From assembly GCA_041675505.1 (NCBI GenBank), contig JBAYTR010000018.1:1-64000 (forward strand): a stretch of 64,000 nt of DNA, written 5' to 3'. Below the pieces are notes generated by a model that did no database searches, had not been told where the DNA came from, and worked only from the letters and a program-made list of their open reading frames with translations. The translations under genes and the position numbers were made by a program. The stretch is from JAGPCK01 sp041675505. Lineage in GTDB: Bacteria > Bacteroidota > Bacteroidia > UKL13-3. Each line of letters starts with the position of its first letter. Positions within the stretch are counted from its first letter, which is position 1. Positions 24,242 to 32,178 of the stretch are shown in pieces.

Positions 24242-25423
24242 ATGAGTACACTCTCTTTTAATGAACTTAAAACTGCTTACGCCCATAAAACGGATAAGGA
24301 AATACGTTTCACACAACTGGTGTTTACCTTGCTTCATTACCCCTGGTTGGTAAAAATACTCTCACGTGCAGCCAAACTTATTCTTCAATACAACCTGCCC
24401 TTCAAAGGAATTATCCGGTCTACTGTATTTAAAGTTTTCTGCTCCGGAGAAAATGAAGCAGAAGCATTTCAAACCATTCGTCACCTGCACGATTACCGCG
24501 TAATGGCTGTTTTAGACTATGTATCAGAAGGCGAAAAAAGTGAAGAAGCGTTTAGCCGTAATGCTGAAAAAATAATTGCAAACATCAATGCAGAGGTCAA
24601 TGGTACAAAAGCAGATTTTATCAGTGTAAAACTTACGGGATTGGAAGACCCTGATTTTCTCACTCAAATTAATCACACCCACAATCAACTGAGCAGCTCA
24701 CAACAAAACCGATACAACCGTTTTAGAAAACACGTTGAAGATATTTGCCGTGCTGCTGCAGAAAAAAATATTATGGTGTACATTGATGCGGAAGAAACCT
24801 GGATGCAGGAGGTGATTGATTCCTTAACCGAGCAAATGATGAAACAATTTAACCACGAAAAGGTAATTGTATTCAACACCCTGCAAATGTACCGTACCGA
24901 CAGAGTAGCGTATTTACAAGCAGCCATTGCACGGGCACGGCAATACAAGTATTTATGCGGCATTAAACTGGTACGTGGAGCTTACCTGGAAAAAGAAACC
25001 CGACATGCCGCAGAGGTTGGCTTACCCAATCCGGTGTTTGAAAAAAAATCGGATACAGATAAATCGTTTAACACCGCCACCGAAATTTGTCTGCAAAATC
25101 ATGATGTAGTGGTTACCTGCATTGCTTCTCATAATGAAGAAAGCGTTCAATATGCCATTGACTGCCTGAAGAAGTACAACGTTACCAACCCGATGGAGAA
25201 ATTACAATTCTCACAGTTGTACGGTATGAGCGACCACATCACGTTTAATCTGGCGGCTCATGGCTACCATGCTTCCAAATATTTGCCCTATGGCGAAGTA
25301 GAAAAAGCGATTCCTTACCTGATGCGCAGAGCTGAAGAAAATACCTCCGTAAACGGACAAATGAACCGCGAACTCGATATGCTCAAGAAAGAAATGAAAC
25401 GTAGACAACATTCCGATGATTAG
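24242..25423 (+). CDS. Proline dehydrogenase (FAD-dependent)
   Basis: The start is the ATG at 24242, one base after the norB stop, giving 393 residues. The TIM-barrel proline dehydrogenase signature is present: KLVRGAYLEKE (about 240-250), a substrate region with VVTCIASHNEES, QLYGMSDH and the C-terminal YLPYGEVEKAIPYLMRRAEEN with the arginine pair that binds proline carboxylate. It oxidises proline to pyrroline-5-carboxylate and passes electrons to the quinone pool. It is monofunctional, without the P5C dehydrogenase half. Placement directly after norB may feed electrons to respiration. It overlaps the next gene by 8 bases. Confidence 0.93.
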   Translation: MSTLSFNELKTAYAHKTDKEIRFTQLVFTLLHYPWLVKILSRAAKLILQYNLPFKGIIRSTVFKVFCSGENEAEAFQTIRHLHDYRVMAVLDYVSEGEKSEEAFSRNAEKIIANINAEVNGTKADFISVKLTGLEDPDFLTQINHTHNQLSSSQQNRYNRFRKHVEDICRAAAEKNIMVYIDAEETWMQEVIDSLTEQMMKQFNHEKVIVFNTLQMYRTDRVAYLQAAIARARQYKYLCGIKLVRGAYLEKETRHAAEVGLPNPVFEKKSDTDKSFNTATEICLQNHDVVVTCIASHNEESVQYAIDCLKKYNVTNPMEKLQFSQLYGMSDHITFNLAAHGYHASKYLPYGEVEKAIPYLMRRAEENTSVNGQMNRELDMLKKEMKRRQHSDD

Positions 25424-25829
25424 CGTTACAAAAATATTTCAGTTTGAAGCGGCTCATGCCATTTCAGGCTACAACGGTTCATGCAGGGAAATACATGGCC
25501 ACGGTTACAAACTACACGTCACCGTAACCGGCACCAATTTTAATGAAAACAATATTCTTCTCGATTTTAAGGATTTGAAAAAAATTGTAGAGAACAGCAT
25601 TCTCAAAGACTTTGACCACTCCTTATTGCTTAAACGCAATACCATCAATCTCTCTGCTACTAAAAATCTGGTGAACAAAATCTGTTGGATTGATGGCGAG
25701 CCAACTGCCGAGTATCTGCTGAGCTACATGGTAGAAAAAATAAAACCACTTTTACCTCAGCACATCTCTCTTATGCGTCTTCGCCTTTACGAAACAGAGT
25801 CCTGTTATGCTGAGTGGGAGAATCGCTGA
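25416..25829 (+). CDS. queD: 6-carboxytetrahydropterin synthase / PTPS family protein
   Basis: 137 residues of the PTPS fold. Zinc ligands are H14 (EAAH) and H27/H29 (IHGHGY). The QueD-type catalytic cysteine lies four residues before the first of these (C-R-E-I-H), with the Asp-His pair in DFDHSLLL, PTAEYL, and the pterin-anchoring Glu near the C-terminus (YETESCYAEW). QueD converts dihydroneopterin triphosphate to 6-carboxytetrahydropterin for queuosine, and related enzymes make 6-pyruvoyl-tetrahydropterin. No other queuosine gene is nearby, so either role is possible. It ends the eleven-gene run and converges on nadB. Confidence 0.85.
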   Translation: MISVTKIFQFEAAHAISGYNGSCREIHGHGYKLHVTVTGTNFNENNILLDFKDLKKIVENSILKDFDHSLLLKRNTINLSATKNLVNKICWIDGEPTAEYLLSYMVEKIKPLLPQHISLMRLRLYETESCYAEWENR

Positions 25830-25834
25830 ATACC

Positions 25835-27364
25835 TTAACTAATATCTACCAGATTTCCCGGTTCTTTTGCTGAAGTGTTGTGCGCTGCTGAAAAATCTTC
25901 CCGGTAATGACATCCCCTGCTTTCTTTACGCATCAATGCACTGCGGGCAATCAATGTAGCGGCATGAACGGCATGATGGGTTTGTTGCAGTGTAATATCT
26001 GCCGTGTGCGACAATGGTGGCAAACAGGCTTCCAATTGATACAATTCCTCTAAACCGTGTTGCATGGATACCGCATTTCTCACTATACCAAAATAGTCCC
26101 ACATAATGCGTTTCACTTTACGTAAAACAGGATCAGCATAAACCGCATGCGGGTGTTCAGCTGTGGTTGGTAGTTCAACAGTTTTGTGCTTGTTTACCGT
26201 ACCTGTTTCATTAAGGCGCTCAGCCAATCGTTTGGATATAACCAGCAGCTCCATCAGGGAATTACTGGCTAATCGGTTGGCTCCATGCAAACCGGTGCGG
26301 GCCACTTCACCAACTGCATATAATCCCGGAACAGTGGTAGCTCCGAACGTATCTGTCACCACTCCCCCACACATGTAATGCGCAGCAGGTGTTACCGGTA
26401 TGCGTTTATTTTTCAGATATCCCTTTTGTGTACACATACTAAACAATGCAGGAAAATCACTTTTCATCAGTTGCATATCCACTTTTGAAAAATCGAGCCA
26501 CAGAAAATCATGTCCCGATTCCTTCATGCAGGTGTGCATACTACGGCTCACCACATCGCGAGGAGCCAGACTACCCAACGGGTGTACGTCTGCCATCAGA
26601 TCTCGCATGGCGTGGTCGCGCAATACCGCACCTGCTCCGCGAAAAGCTTCCGTAATCAACAAGTGATGTTGCAACAACGGGTCATACAAACGCGTGGGAT
26701 GAAACTGTACAAACTCCATATCAGCCATACGTGCACCTGCGCGCTCCGCCATGGCGTAACCCTCTCCGTTGGCAAAAGGGGCATTGGTGTGGTAGTGATA
26801 CAAATTACCGCAACCACCTGTAGCCAGTACTACGGCATCGGCTGTAATCAACTTTACTTTTTGTGTAACGGAGTCTCCGGCAACGGCACCTGCACAAACA
26901 CCTTTATCCATGTACAAACTCAACAGGTGATGAGCGGTAAGAATTTTAACGTTCTTTTTACGTACTACGTGTTGATGCAATGCTGTTACTACATGTCTAC
27001 CTGTTTCATCGGCTACGTGGTGAATGCGAGCACAACTGTGTCCGCCTTCACGGGAAAGGCTCGAATCAAAATTTAAACCGAAATGCCTGAGCATATTTAC
27101 CACAGCCGGAGCTTCATGAATCAGTTCCCTTACCACAGCTTCATCACACAAGCCATCACCTGCGATAAGCGTGTCTTGTATATGACGTTCGGCATCTTCC
27201 TCCTGCAACGGAATGGCAATACCTCCTTTTGCCAGGTAACTGTTACTTGCTGAAAAATCAGCAGCAGCCAGAATAAGTAACTCGGTATCATCTGCCAGGT
27301 GCAGCGCCAGATTTAATGCAGCCAATCCGTTGCCTGCACAAATGATGCGTTTCGAATATTTCAA
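25835..27364 (-). CDS. nadB: L-aspartate oxidase
   Basis: 509 residues. FAD-binding Rossmann motif GNGLAALNLALHL near residue 11, NSYLAKGGIA, the NadB-typical SREGGHSCARIHHVADETG (about 108-127), VLATGGCG and the C-terminal GLHGANRLASNSLMELLV. It oxidises aspartate to iminoaspartate using O2 or fumarate; the latter suits anaerobic growth. It lies 6 bases downstream of nadA on the same strand, forming the standard de novo NAD pair. Confidence 0.95.
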   Translation of the reverse strand: MKYSKRIICAGNGLAALNLALHLADDTELLILAAADFSASNSYLAKGGIAIPLQEEDAERHIQDTLIAGDGLCDEAVVRELIHEAPAVVNMLRHFGLNFDSSLSREGGHSCARIHHVADETGRHVVTALHQHVVRKKNVKILTAHHLLSLYMDKGVCAGAVAGDSVTQKVKLITADAVVLATGGCGNLYHYHTNAPFANGEGYAMAERAGARMADMEFVQFHPTRLYDPLLQHHLLITEAFRGAGAVLRDHAMRDLMADVHPLGSLAPRDVVSRSMHTCMKESGHDFLWLDFSKVDMQLMKSDFPALFSMCTQKGYLKNKRIPVTPAAHYMCGGVVTDTFGATTVPGLYAVGEVARTGLHGANRLASNSLMELLVISKRLAERLNETGTVNKHKTVELPTTAEHPHAVYADPVLRKVKRIMWDYFGIVRNAVSMQHGLEELYQLEACLPPLSHTADITLQQTHHAVHAATLIARSALMRKESRGCHYREDFSAAHNTSAKEPGNLVDIS

Positions 27365-27370
27365 TCTTGC

Positions 27371-28336
27371 TTAGTTATAATTTAACATCCGCAACACGGG
27401 CTTACGCGCTTTCTGCAATACCTCATCATCCAACGTAATGCGGTAGTTGGTTTCTTTTGTTGTACCTATTGCTTCCAGTGCCTGCAATACTTTTTCCAAG
27501 GTATTTTGTTTCATGTATGCACATTTAATGCAGGGAGTAATAAATTCTTTATCGGCATTCATTTCTTTCAGTGCTACTCCTAAATCACATTCTGAAGCAA
27601 GCAGAAATTTGGTGGCCGTACTTTGTTGAACATACTGTAGAATATCTCCCGTGCTGCCTACTATGCCTTTGCGTTTCGACAACTGCGTGTTCACGGTATC
27701 ACCCGGCACCTCCCAGTGCATCAGAATTTCGGTATCCCCATCTTCCTCTTCTACCATAGCGTTGTTAAACTGCTCATGCACTTCACAGGTACCTTTCCAA
27801 AGAATAAGTTCTTTGCCGCATTGTTTTTCAATTACGCGTTTCAAATTTTGCCCCATGTACAAATCGGGAACAAAAATGAGCCGATCGCCCTCCAGCGATG
27901 AAGCAATGGCTACTGCATTTCTGGAAGTACAGCAAATGTCCAGTTCGGTTTTGGTTTCTGCATACGTATTGATGTAGCCCATTACCGGTACTCCCGGATA
28001 TTGCTTTTTCAAATCACGCACATCCTGAGCAGAGATACTGGACGCCAGTGAACAGCCTGCGGATACATCGGGCATAAAAACATGTTTACCGGGATTAATG
28101 ACCAAAGCAGTTTCGGCCATAAAACGTACGCCACAAAATAAAATATTTCGGGCCGGAGTGTTTTGTGCCTCTACACTTAAACCGAGTGAATCACCCACAT
28201 AATCGGCAATGCCACCTTGTGTGGTTTTACGCTGCAACTCAGCAGGCATGTAGTAGTGAGCCAGTAAGGTTACATCTTTTTCTTTTTTCAACTGCTGAAT
28301 GCGGTTGTACATCATCTTCACATCTGCTTGCGGCAT
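27371..28336 (-). CDS. nadA: Quinolinate synthase A
   Basis: 321 residues. Conserved YMPAELQ near the start, GVRFMAETA, the cysteines of the [4Fe-4S] cluster in CCTSRNA, GTCEVHEQF and the C-terminal CIKCAYMKQNTLEKV. It condenses iminoaspartate with dihydroxyacetone phosphate to quinolinate. It is immediately upstream of nadB. The divergent region to the mbnP-like gene holds a Crp/Fnr-type box at 28388, but the spacing suits the plus-strand gene; no -7 motif is seen at the matching distance toward nadA. Confidence 0.95.
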   Translation of the reverse strand: MPQADVKMMYNRIQQLKKEKDVTLLAHYYMPAELQRKTTQGGIADYVGDSLGLSVEAQNTPARNILFCGVRFMAETALVINPGKHVFMPDVSAGCSLASSISAQDVRDLKKQYPGVPVMGYINTYAETKTELDICCTSRNAVAIASSLEGDRLIFVPDLYMGQNLKRVIEKQCGKELILWKGTCEVHEQFNNAMVEEEDGDTEILMHWEVPGDTVNTQLSKRKGIVGSTGDILQYVQQSTATKFLLASECDLGVALKEMNADKEFITPCIKCAYMKQNTLEKVLQALEAIGTTKETNYRITLDDEVLQKARKPVLRMLNYN

Positions 28337-28387
28337 GTCATATCATTTTAAACGCTGCAATATCCCGATGTATGAACCACAAAAACC

Positions 28388-28401
28388 TTGACCAAAGTCA
28401 A
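28388..28401. promoter_or_regulatory. Crp/Fnr-type operator upstream of the mbnP-like gene
   Basis: TTGACCAAAGTCAA is a perfect palindrome with 5-bp arms. Its centre is 36.5 bases before the G of a degenerate -7 element (GAACTTTG, 28424-28431). The same TTGAC-N4-GTCAA core is found at 14807 and 15659. Confidence 0.68.
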
Positions 28402-28435
28402 CGAATATGCCCATATAACAATGGAACTTTGAGTT

Positions 28436-29197
28436 ATGAATTCCGGAATAAAAACCCCGCTGGTACTTATGGCACAATTAGCCTTGCTGTTGGTCAATCA
28501 GTTTTTCTTTTACTCGTGCAAAAACGACAAAGAGGAAACAGATTTTTTAAGCACCGGAAATGTGCAACTGAACATCACACATGAAGTGGATGGTAAGGCA
28601 CTTATTTTCGACTCGCTGATTTATCAGAATGCAGCGGGAAACTCTTACAGTGTTAGTCGGCTCCAATATTACCTTTCTGATGCCGTGTTAAAAACCGCGA
28701 GCGGAAAAACAGTTTTCACCAAAGGATTTCATTACATAGACGCGACACGAGGTGACGAAAAAATTACCTTACCGAATATTCCTGCCGGCACTTATACTTC
28801 CATTCAGTTTTTAATCGGATTGGATTCACTTACCAACCAATCGTACAGTTTGCCCAATACGTTGGACAACATAAACATGAGCTGGCCCGATGTAATGGGT
28901 GGCGGGTACCACTTCCTTAAACTGGAAGGACAATACCTGAATACCAACGGTGCCCCCAAAGGTTATGCCATGCACCTGGGCACCAACGCGGCTTTGATAC
29001 GTCATCACCCTCTGAACATGCTGCTTACGGTTGAGCAAAATAAAACAAGCCGACTTACACTGGTCATGAATATCAATGCATGGTACACACAGCCGTATAA
29101 TTATAATTTTATTACCGATGGCAACTATACCATGGGCATACCTGAACTTATGCAACTAATACGTAACAATGGAAAAGATGTTTTGGAGACAAGGTAA
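28436..29197 (+). CDS. MbnP-family copper-binding lipoprotein
   Basis: 253 residues with a lipoprotein signal ending FFFYSC (C28 from the ATG at 28436). A second ATG at 28469 would give a shorter signal without a positive charge, yet the predicted transcription start is close to 28436, so a leaderless first start or the second start are both possible. The mature part resembles MbnP: VSRLQYYLSDA, SWPDVMGGGYHFLKLEGQY (about 139-157) and AMHLGTN. MbnP proteins bind copper, and a Trp is oxidised to kynurenine by the partner MbnH. The di-heme MbnH-like gene overlaps its end, which strongly supports the assignment. A Crp/Fnr box lies directly upstream. Confidence 0.82.
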   Translation: MNSGIKTPLVLMAQLALLLVNQFFFYSCKNDKEETDFLSTGNVQLNITHEVDGKALIFDSLIYQNAAGNSYSVSRLQYYLSDAVLKTASGKTVFTKGFHYIDATRGDEKITLPNIPAGTYTSIQFLIGLDSLTNQSYSLPNTLDNINMSWPDVMGGGYHFLKLEGQYLNTNGAPKGYAMHLGTNAALIRHHPLNMLLTVEQNKTSRLTLVMNINAWYTQPYNYNFITDGNYTMGIPELMQLIRNNGKDVLETR

Positions 29198-30233
29198 ACT
29201 TGTATGGTTACTGCTGCTGATTACATCAGTAATATCCTGCAGAAATACAGACACCGATGAACCTGACGTGCCGCCTGTAATAACAGCTGCCACACCGTAT
29301 TATCTAAAAGTGCCTGACGGATTTCCGCAGCCCAACTTATCACGACAAAACCCTTTAACGGTGGAAGGAATTGACTTGGGCAAACGCCTGTACTCCGACC
29401 CCATTCTCTCTTCCAACGGACTAAGTTGCTCCTCCTGCCACATGAAATCATTGTCGTACTCAGCACCTACTTTTAATGCCGCCAACGGTTTTCGTTTCAG
29501 TGTGCCGCCTCATGTAAACCTGGCATTTAAAACCTACTACAACTGGACGGGTTCTATAGAAGTGCTCGACACTTTATGCATGGGTGATTTTGAAGCGGAA
29601 TTTTTTAACACCAACGCAGCTGACCTTTACCAAAGACTTAACGCACATCCGGAATACCCGAAAATGTTCCGAAAGGCCTTCGGTATAACTAACCTCAATA
29701 ACCTTACCTACCACGAACTGAAAATTAAAATCTGTTATGCCATCTCACAATACATGCGCACACTGGTGAGTGCTGATTCGAAGTTTGACCGTTACCGCGC
29801 ACAAAAAACTTCCCTTACGCAAGAAGAATATGCCGGCATGCTCATTTTTTTCAGCGAGCGGGGCGATTGTTTCCATTGCCACAGTGACCCTTTGTTTTCC
29901 GACAACAGTTTTCACAACAACGGGCTGAGCAATGTATTTAACGGTTTTGATAAAGGACGCACACTGGTAACCAATTCAGAAAAGGATTTAGGCAAATTTC
30001 TTACACCTACTTTACGTAACGTTGCCCGCACTGCGCCCTACATGCACGATGGACGTTATGCCACATTGGAACAGGTGGTGGAATTTTACAACTCGGGCGT
30101 AAAGAACTCGCCTTACATTGACCCCATCATGAACAAGCGCGAAAACATCAGCAACCTGCAACTTTCCGACAGTGAAAAAAAGGCGCTGGTGGCATTTTTA
30201 AAAACATTGACTGATGAGGAGTTTGTAAAGTAA
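29169..30233 (+). CDS. MbnH-like di-haem cytochrome c peroxidase family protein
   Basis: 354 residues of the bacterial di-haem peroxidase/MauG superfamily. The N-terminus has a lipoprotein signal ending VISC (about C24). Two haem c sites are visible: CSSCH in LSCSSCHMKS (about 77-81) and CFHCH in GDCFHCHSD (about 235-239). APYMHDGRYATLEQVVEFYN is the usual C-terminal family motif. MbnH uses bis-Fe(IV) chemistry to convert a Trp of MbnP to kynurenine. The gene overlaps the mbnP-like gene by 29 bases; an ATG three codons in is an alternative start. No methanobactin genes are near. Confidence 0.88.
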   Translation: MEKMFWRQGKLVWLLLLITSVISCRNTDTDEPDVPPVITAATPYYLKVPDGFPQPNLSRQNPLTVEGIDLGKRLYSDPILSSNGLSCSSCHMKSLSYSAPTFNAANGFRFSVPPHVNLAFKTYYNWTGSIEVLDTLCMGDFEAEFFNTNAADLYQRLNAHPEYPKMFRKAFGITNLNNLTYHELKIKICYAISQYMRTLVSADSKFDRYRAQKTSLTQEEYAGMLIFFSERGDCFHCHSDPLFSDNSFHNNGLSNVFNGFDKGRTLVTNSEKDLGKFLTPTLRNVARTAPYMHDGRYATLEQVVEFYNSGVKNSPYIDPIMNKRENISNLQLSDSEKKALVAFLKTLTDEEFVK

Positions 30234-30242
30234 GAGTCGTCC

Positions 30243-30956
30243 TCACTTGCGCAGTTGAGCATTCAGCCACTTCACTATGTCGGCCAGCTCCTGTTGGTTG
30301 ATTTCATGTGCCATGCTGTACTCCTGATACGTGAGTTTCACTTGTGCGCGGGTGCAAACTTCTTTTGCGCCCTGACCGTAATGAAGGGGCAGTACCTGAT
30401 CGTTTTTGCCGTGACCAATAAATACCTGCAATTGCATCAGTTTGGGTGAAGGTTTTACTTGTGCAGCAATCTCTTCCAATATTCTGCCGCTCAGTGCCGT
30501 GATAGAATTTACTTTTTGAGGTTGGGTAAGTGCCACGCTGTAACTCATAATTGCGCCCTGACTAAACCCCAGTAAATGTACTTGTGTGGCACTATACTTT
30601 ACTTTAGCCGAATCTATAAAACGCAGCAACTGCAACCGGGCCTGCTCAGCTTCTTTTTTATCGTACACCGTTTTACCTGTTGACATATCGAGCTTGTACC
30701 AGGCATACGCGCCCTGACCCAATGCCACGGGTGCCTGTACCGAGAGTATTCTGTATCCGGCAGGCAGGTGCGGTGCCAACCCGAATAAATCCTGCTCATT
30801 GCTGCCAAAGCCGTGCAACAAAATTAACAAAGGTGCATGATTATTTTTTACCGCTGGTGATTTGTGCAGGTAGCGCAACCCTGCCAGTTGAAGTGTTTGT
30901 GCAGTAGTCATGTGAACCGATAAGCTGAATAAAAGTAAAACAAGCGAACGCAGCAT
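30243..30956 (-). CDS. Secreted serine esterase (phospholipase/carboxylesterase family)
   Basis: The start is set at the ATG at 30956 (237 residues), because it begins a good Sec signal (MLRSLVLLLFSLSVHMTTAQ). The alpha/beta hydrolase has the oxyanion HGFGSNEQDLF, the nucleophile in LLGFSQGAIMS, an Asp in GKNDQVLPL and a His in MAHEINQQEL. This is the dienelactone hydrolase-like carboxylesterase/phospholipase group. Substrate unknown. It converges with the mbnH-like gene, nine bases apart. Confidence 0.87.
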   Translation of the reverse strand: MLRSLVLLLFSLSVHMTTAQTLQLAGLRYLHKSPAVKNNHAPLLILLHGFGSNEQDLFGLAPHLPAGYRILSVQAPVALGQGAYAWYKLDMSTGKTVYDKKEAEQARLQLLRFIDSAKVKYSATQVHLLGFSQGAIMSYSVALTQPQKVNSITALSGRILEEIAAQVKPSPKLMQLQVFIGHGKNDQVLPLHYGQGAKEVCTRAQVKLTYQEYSMAHEINQQELADIVKWLNAQLRK

Positions 30957-31022
30957 GTGGTAAAATTTTACGTGAAGATAAGGCAACCCAATTGGTTGCT
31001 ACTTTACCTCATTTCCTGAAAA

Positions 31023-31481
31023 CTATTTATCCATGTGGTGTACGCCTGTACTGTCGGCTTCTTGCTCCTCGTGGCCATGACCGCACTCCTTTTTACCTTC
31101 GCAGTTGTCCATACCGGCTTCACCTCTGCACTCTCCTTTATCCATTCCTCCATGCATTTTCTCCATCTTACAACACTTGTCATTTCCATGCCTATGCATT
31201 TCCTTGCGAATCATTATTTCCCGATGGTCTCCGCCCATACCCATCCCGCAATGCGAATTTTCCTTACAGGAGTTATGGCAGCACATTTTACAAATGGCGC
31301 ATACTAACTGGCAAACCAGCAGTAACGTAGCCACAGTAAGTACCATGTACGACACCCACTTAAAAAGTGAACCCAGTGTTTCTTTATTTGTTTTAGCTAA
31401 CAAATGCATGGCTGCTATAATGGTGAGCAACGTGGCACAAATGGATAAATACATCATAAGACTTTGAATTTGTTTATGCAA
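31023..31481 (-). CDS. Small membrane protein with Cys/His/Met-rich tail
   Basis: 152 residues. Two hydrophobic segments (about 8-28 and 43-62) are followed by a tail very rich in Cys, His and Met: CAICKMCCHNSC, HCGMGMGGDH, HRHGNDKCCKMEKMHGGM, ending GVHHMDK. I do not recognise a family. Such tails bind soft or borderline metals (Cu, Zn, Ni). It lies downstream of the esterase and about 0.8 kb from the MbnP/MbnH pair on the opposite strand, so a role in copper handling is a reasonable guess. Which side of the membrane holds the tail cannot be told. Confidence 0.65.
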   Translation of the reverse strand: MHKQIQSLMMYLSICATLLTIIAAMHLLAKTNKETLGSLFKWVSYMVLTVATLLLVCQLVCAICKMCCHNSCKENSHCGMGMGGDHREIMIRKEMHRHGNDKCCKMEKMHGGMDKGECRGEAGMDNCEGKKECGHGHEEQEADSTGVHHMDK

Positions 31482-31566
31482 AGTTTAGGTAAATACGGCT
31501 GTAATTCCAAATGAGTTTGAGGGCAAAGTGAAGACACGAGTTGCAAAAGTGCGCGAACATAAAGGA

Positions 31567-31589
31567 ATCCTGAGTTGCAAACTCAGGAT
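31567..31589. other. Perfect hairpin at the edge of the AAA/TOPRIM cassette
   Basis: Ten-base arms ATCCTGAGTT (31567-31576) and AACTCAGGAT (31580-31589) enclose the loop GCA. It lies 11 bases after the stop codon of the minus-strand TOPRIM-like gene. No T-run follows on either strand, so it may be an RNA-stabilising hairpin or a boundary mark rather than an ordinary terminator. Confidence 0.6.
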
Positions 31590-31599
31590 AGCAGAGAGA

Positions 31600-32178
31600 C
31601 TATGGTAACAAATACTTTGCTAAAAATACTTTGAGTGAATTCAAATACTCTGAGTTCAAATCCCAATAATAAGGATCAGCATAATTTCTCTTATTTTCTT
31701 TTGCTAGATCATCTGGCTTTCTTGCCAAATTTAACGTATCCACATAAGCGTATACTTTTGTTTTCAAGGCAGGATTATAAAATTTTTTATGCCCTTTTAA
31801 GCAATTCTCATAGTTATTAAAACAATCAAAAAAATCATTATGCTCAGATGGTGTAATTTTAAGCAACAAATCTTCTAAACTTCCCTTGCTAGAGTTATTT
31901 GGAAACAAGAATATATCTTGAAGCTCAATATTTAATTCAGAGACCTTTTCACGAATTGTTTTCAAACTCTGTTCATAATTTGAATCCGCATCAAAGATTA
32001 CTAAATTTATCCCCCCCTTAATGGAATTTATTTCAAATTGATTCTTAACTAAGTGCAAACTATCTTTACCGTTAACAAAAACTATTTGCTCACTTATATC
32101 CTTTTGAAAAACAAATTGAATATAATCACTTAAGAACTTTTTATCTGCTGTTCCTTCTACAAAAAATTTACAACTCAT
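31600..32178 (-). CDS. TOPRIM-like protein (DUF3226 type), partner of AAA ATPase
   Basis: 192 residues, AT-rich. The N-terminal FFVEGTADKKFL gives the TOPRIM glutamate (E8), and LVIFDADSNYE gives the D-x-D pair (D63, D65). The C-terminal ADPYYWDLNSEYLNSLKVFLAKYL segment matches the tail of DUF3226-type proteins as I recall them. TOPRIM domains cut or join nucleic acids with Mg2+. Its ATG lies 11 bases inside the end of the upstream AAA ATPase gene, so the two form a coupled pair. ATPase plus separate TOPRIM pairs occur in anti-phage systems such as PARIS. Defence is inferred, not shown. Confidence 0.75.
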   Translation of the reverse strand: MSCKFFVEGTADKKFLSDYIQFVFQKDISEQIVFVNGKDSLHLVKNQFEINSIKGGINLVIFDADSNYEQSLKTIREKVSELNIELQDIFLFPNNSSKGSLEDLLLKITPSEHNDFFDCFNNYENCLKGHKKFYNPALKTKVYAYVDTLNLARKPDDLAKENKRNYADPYYWDLNSEYLNSLKVFLAKYLLP

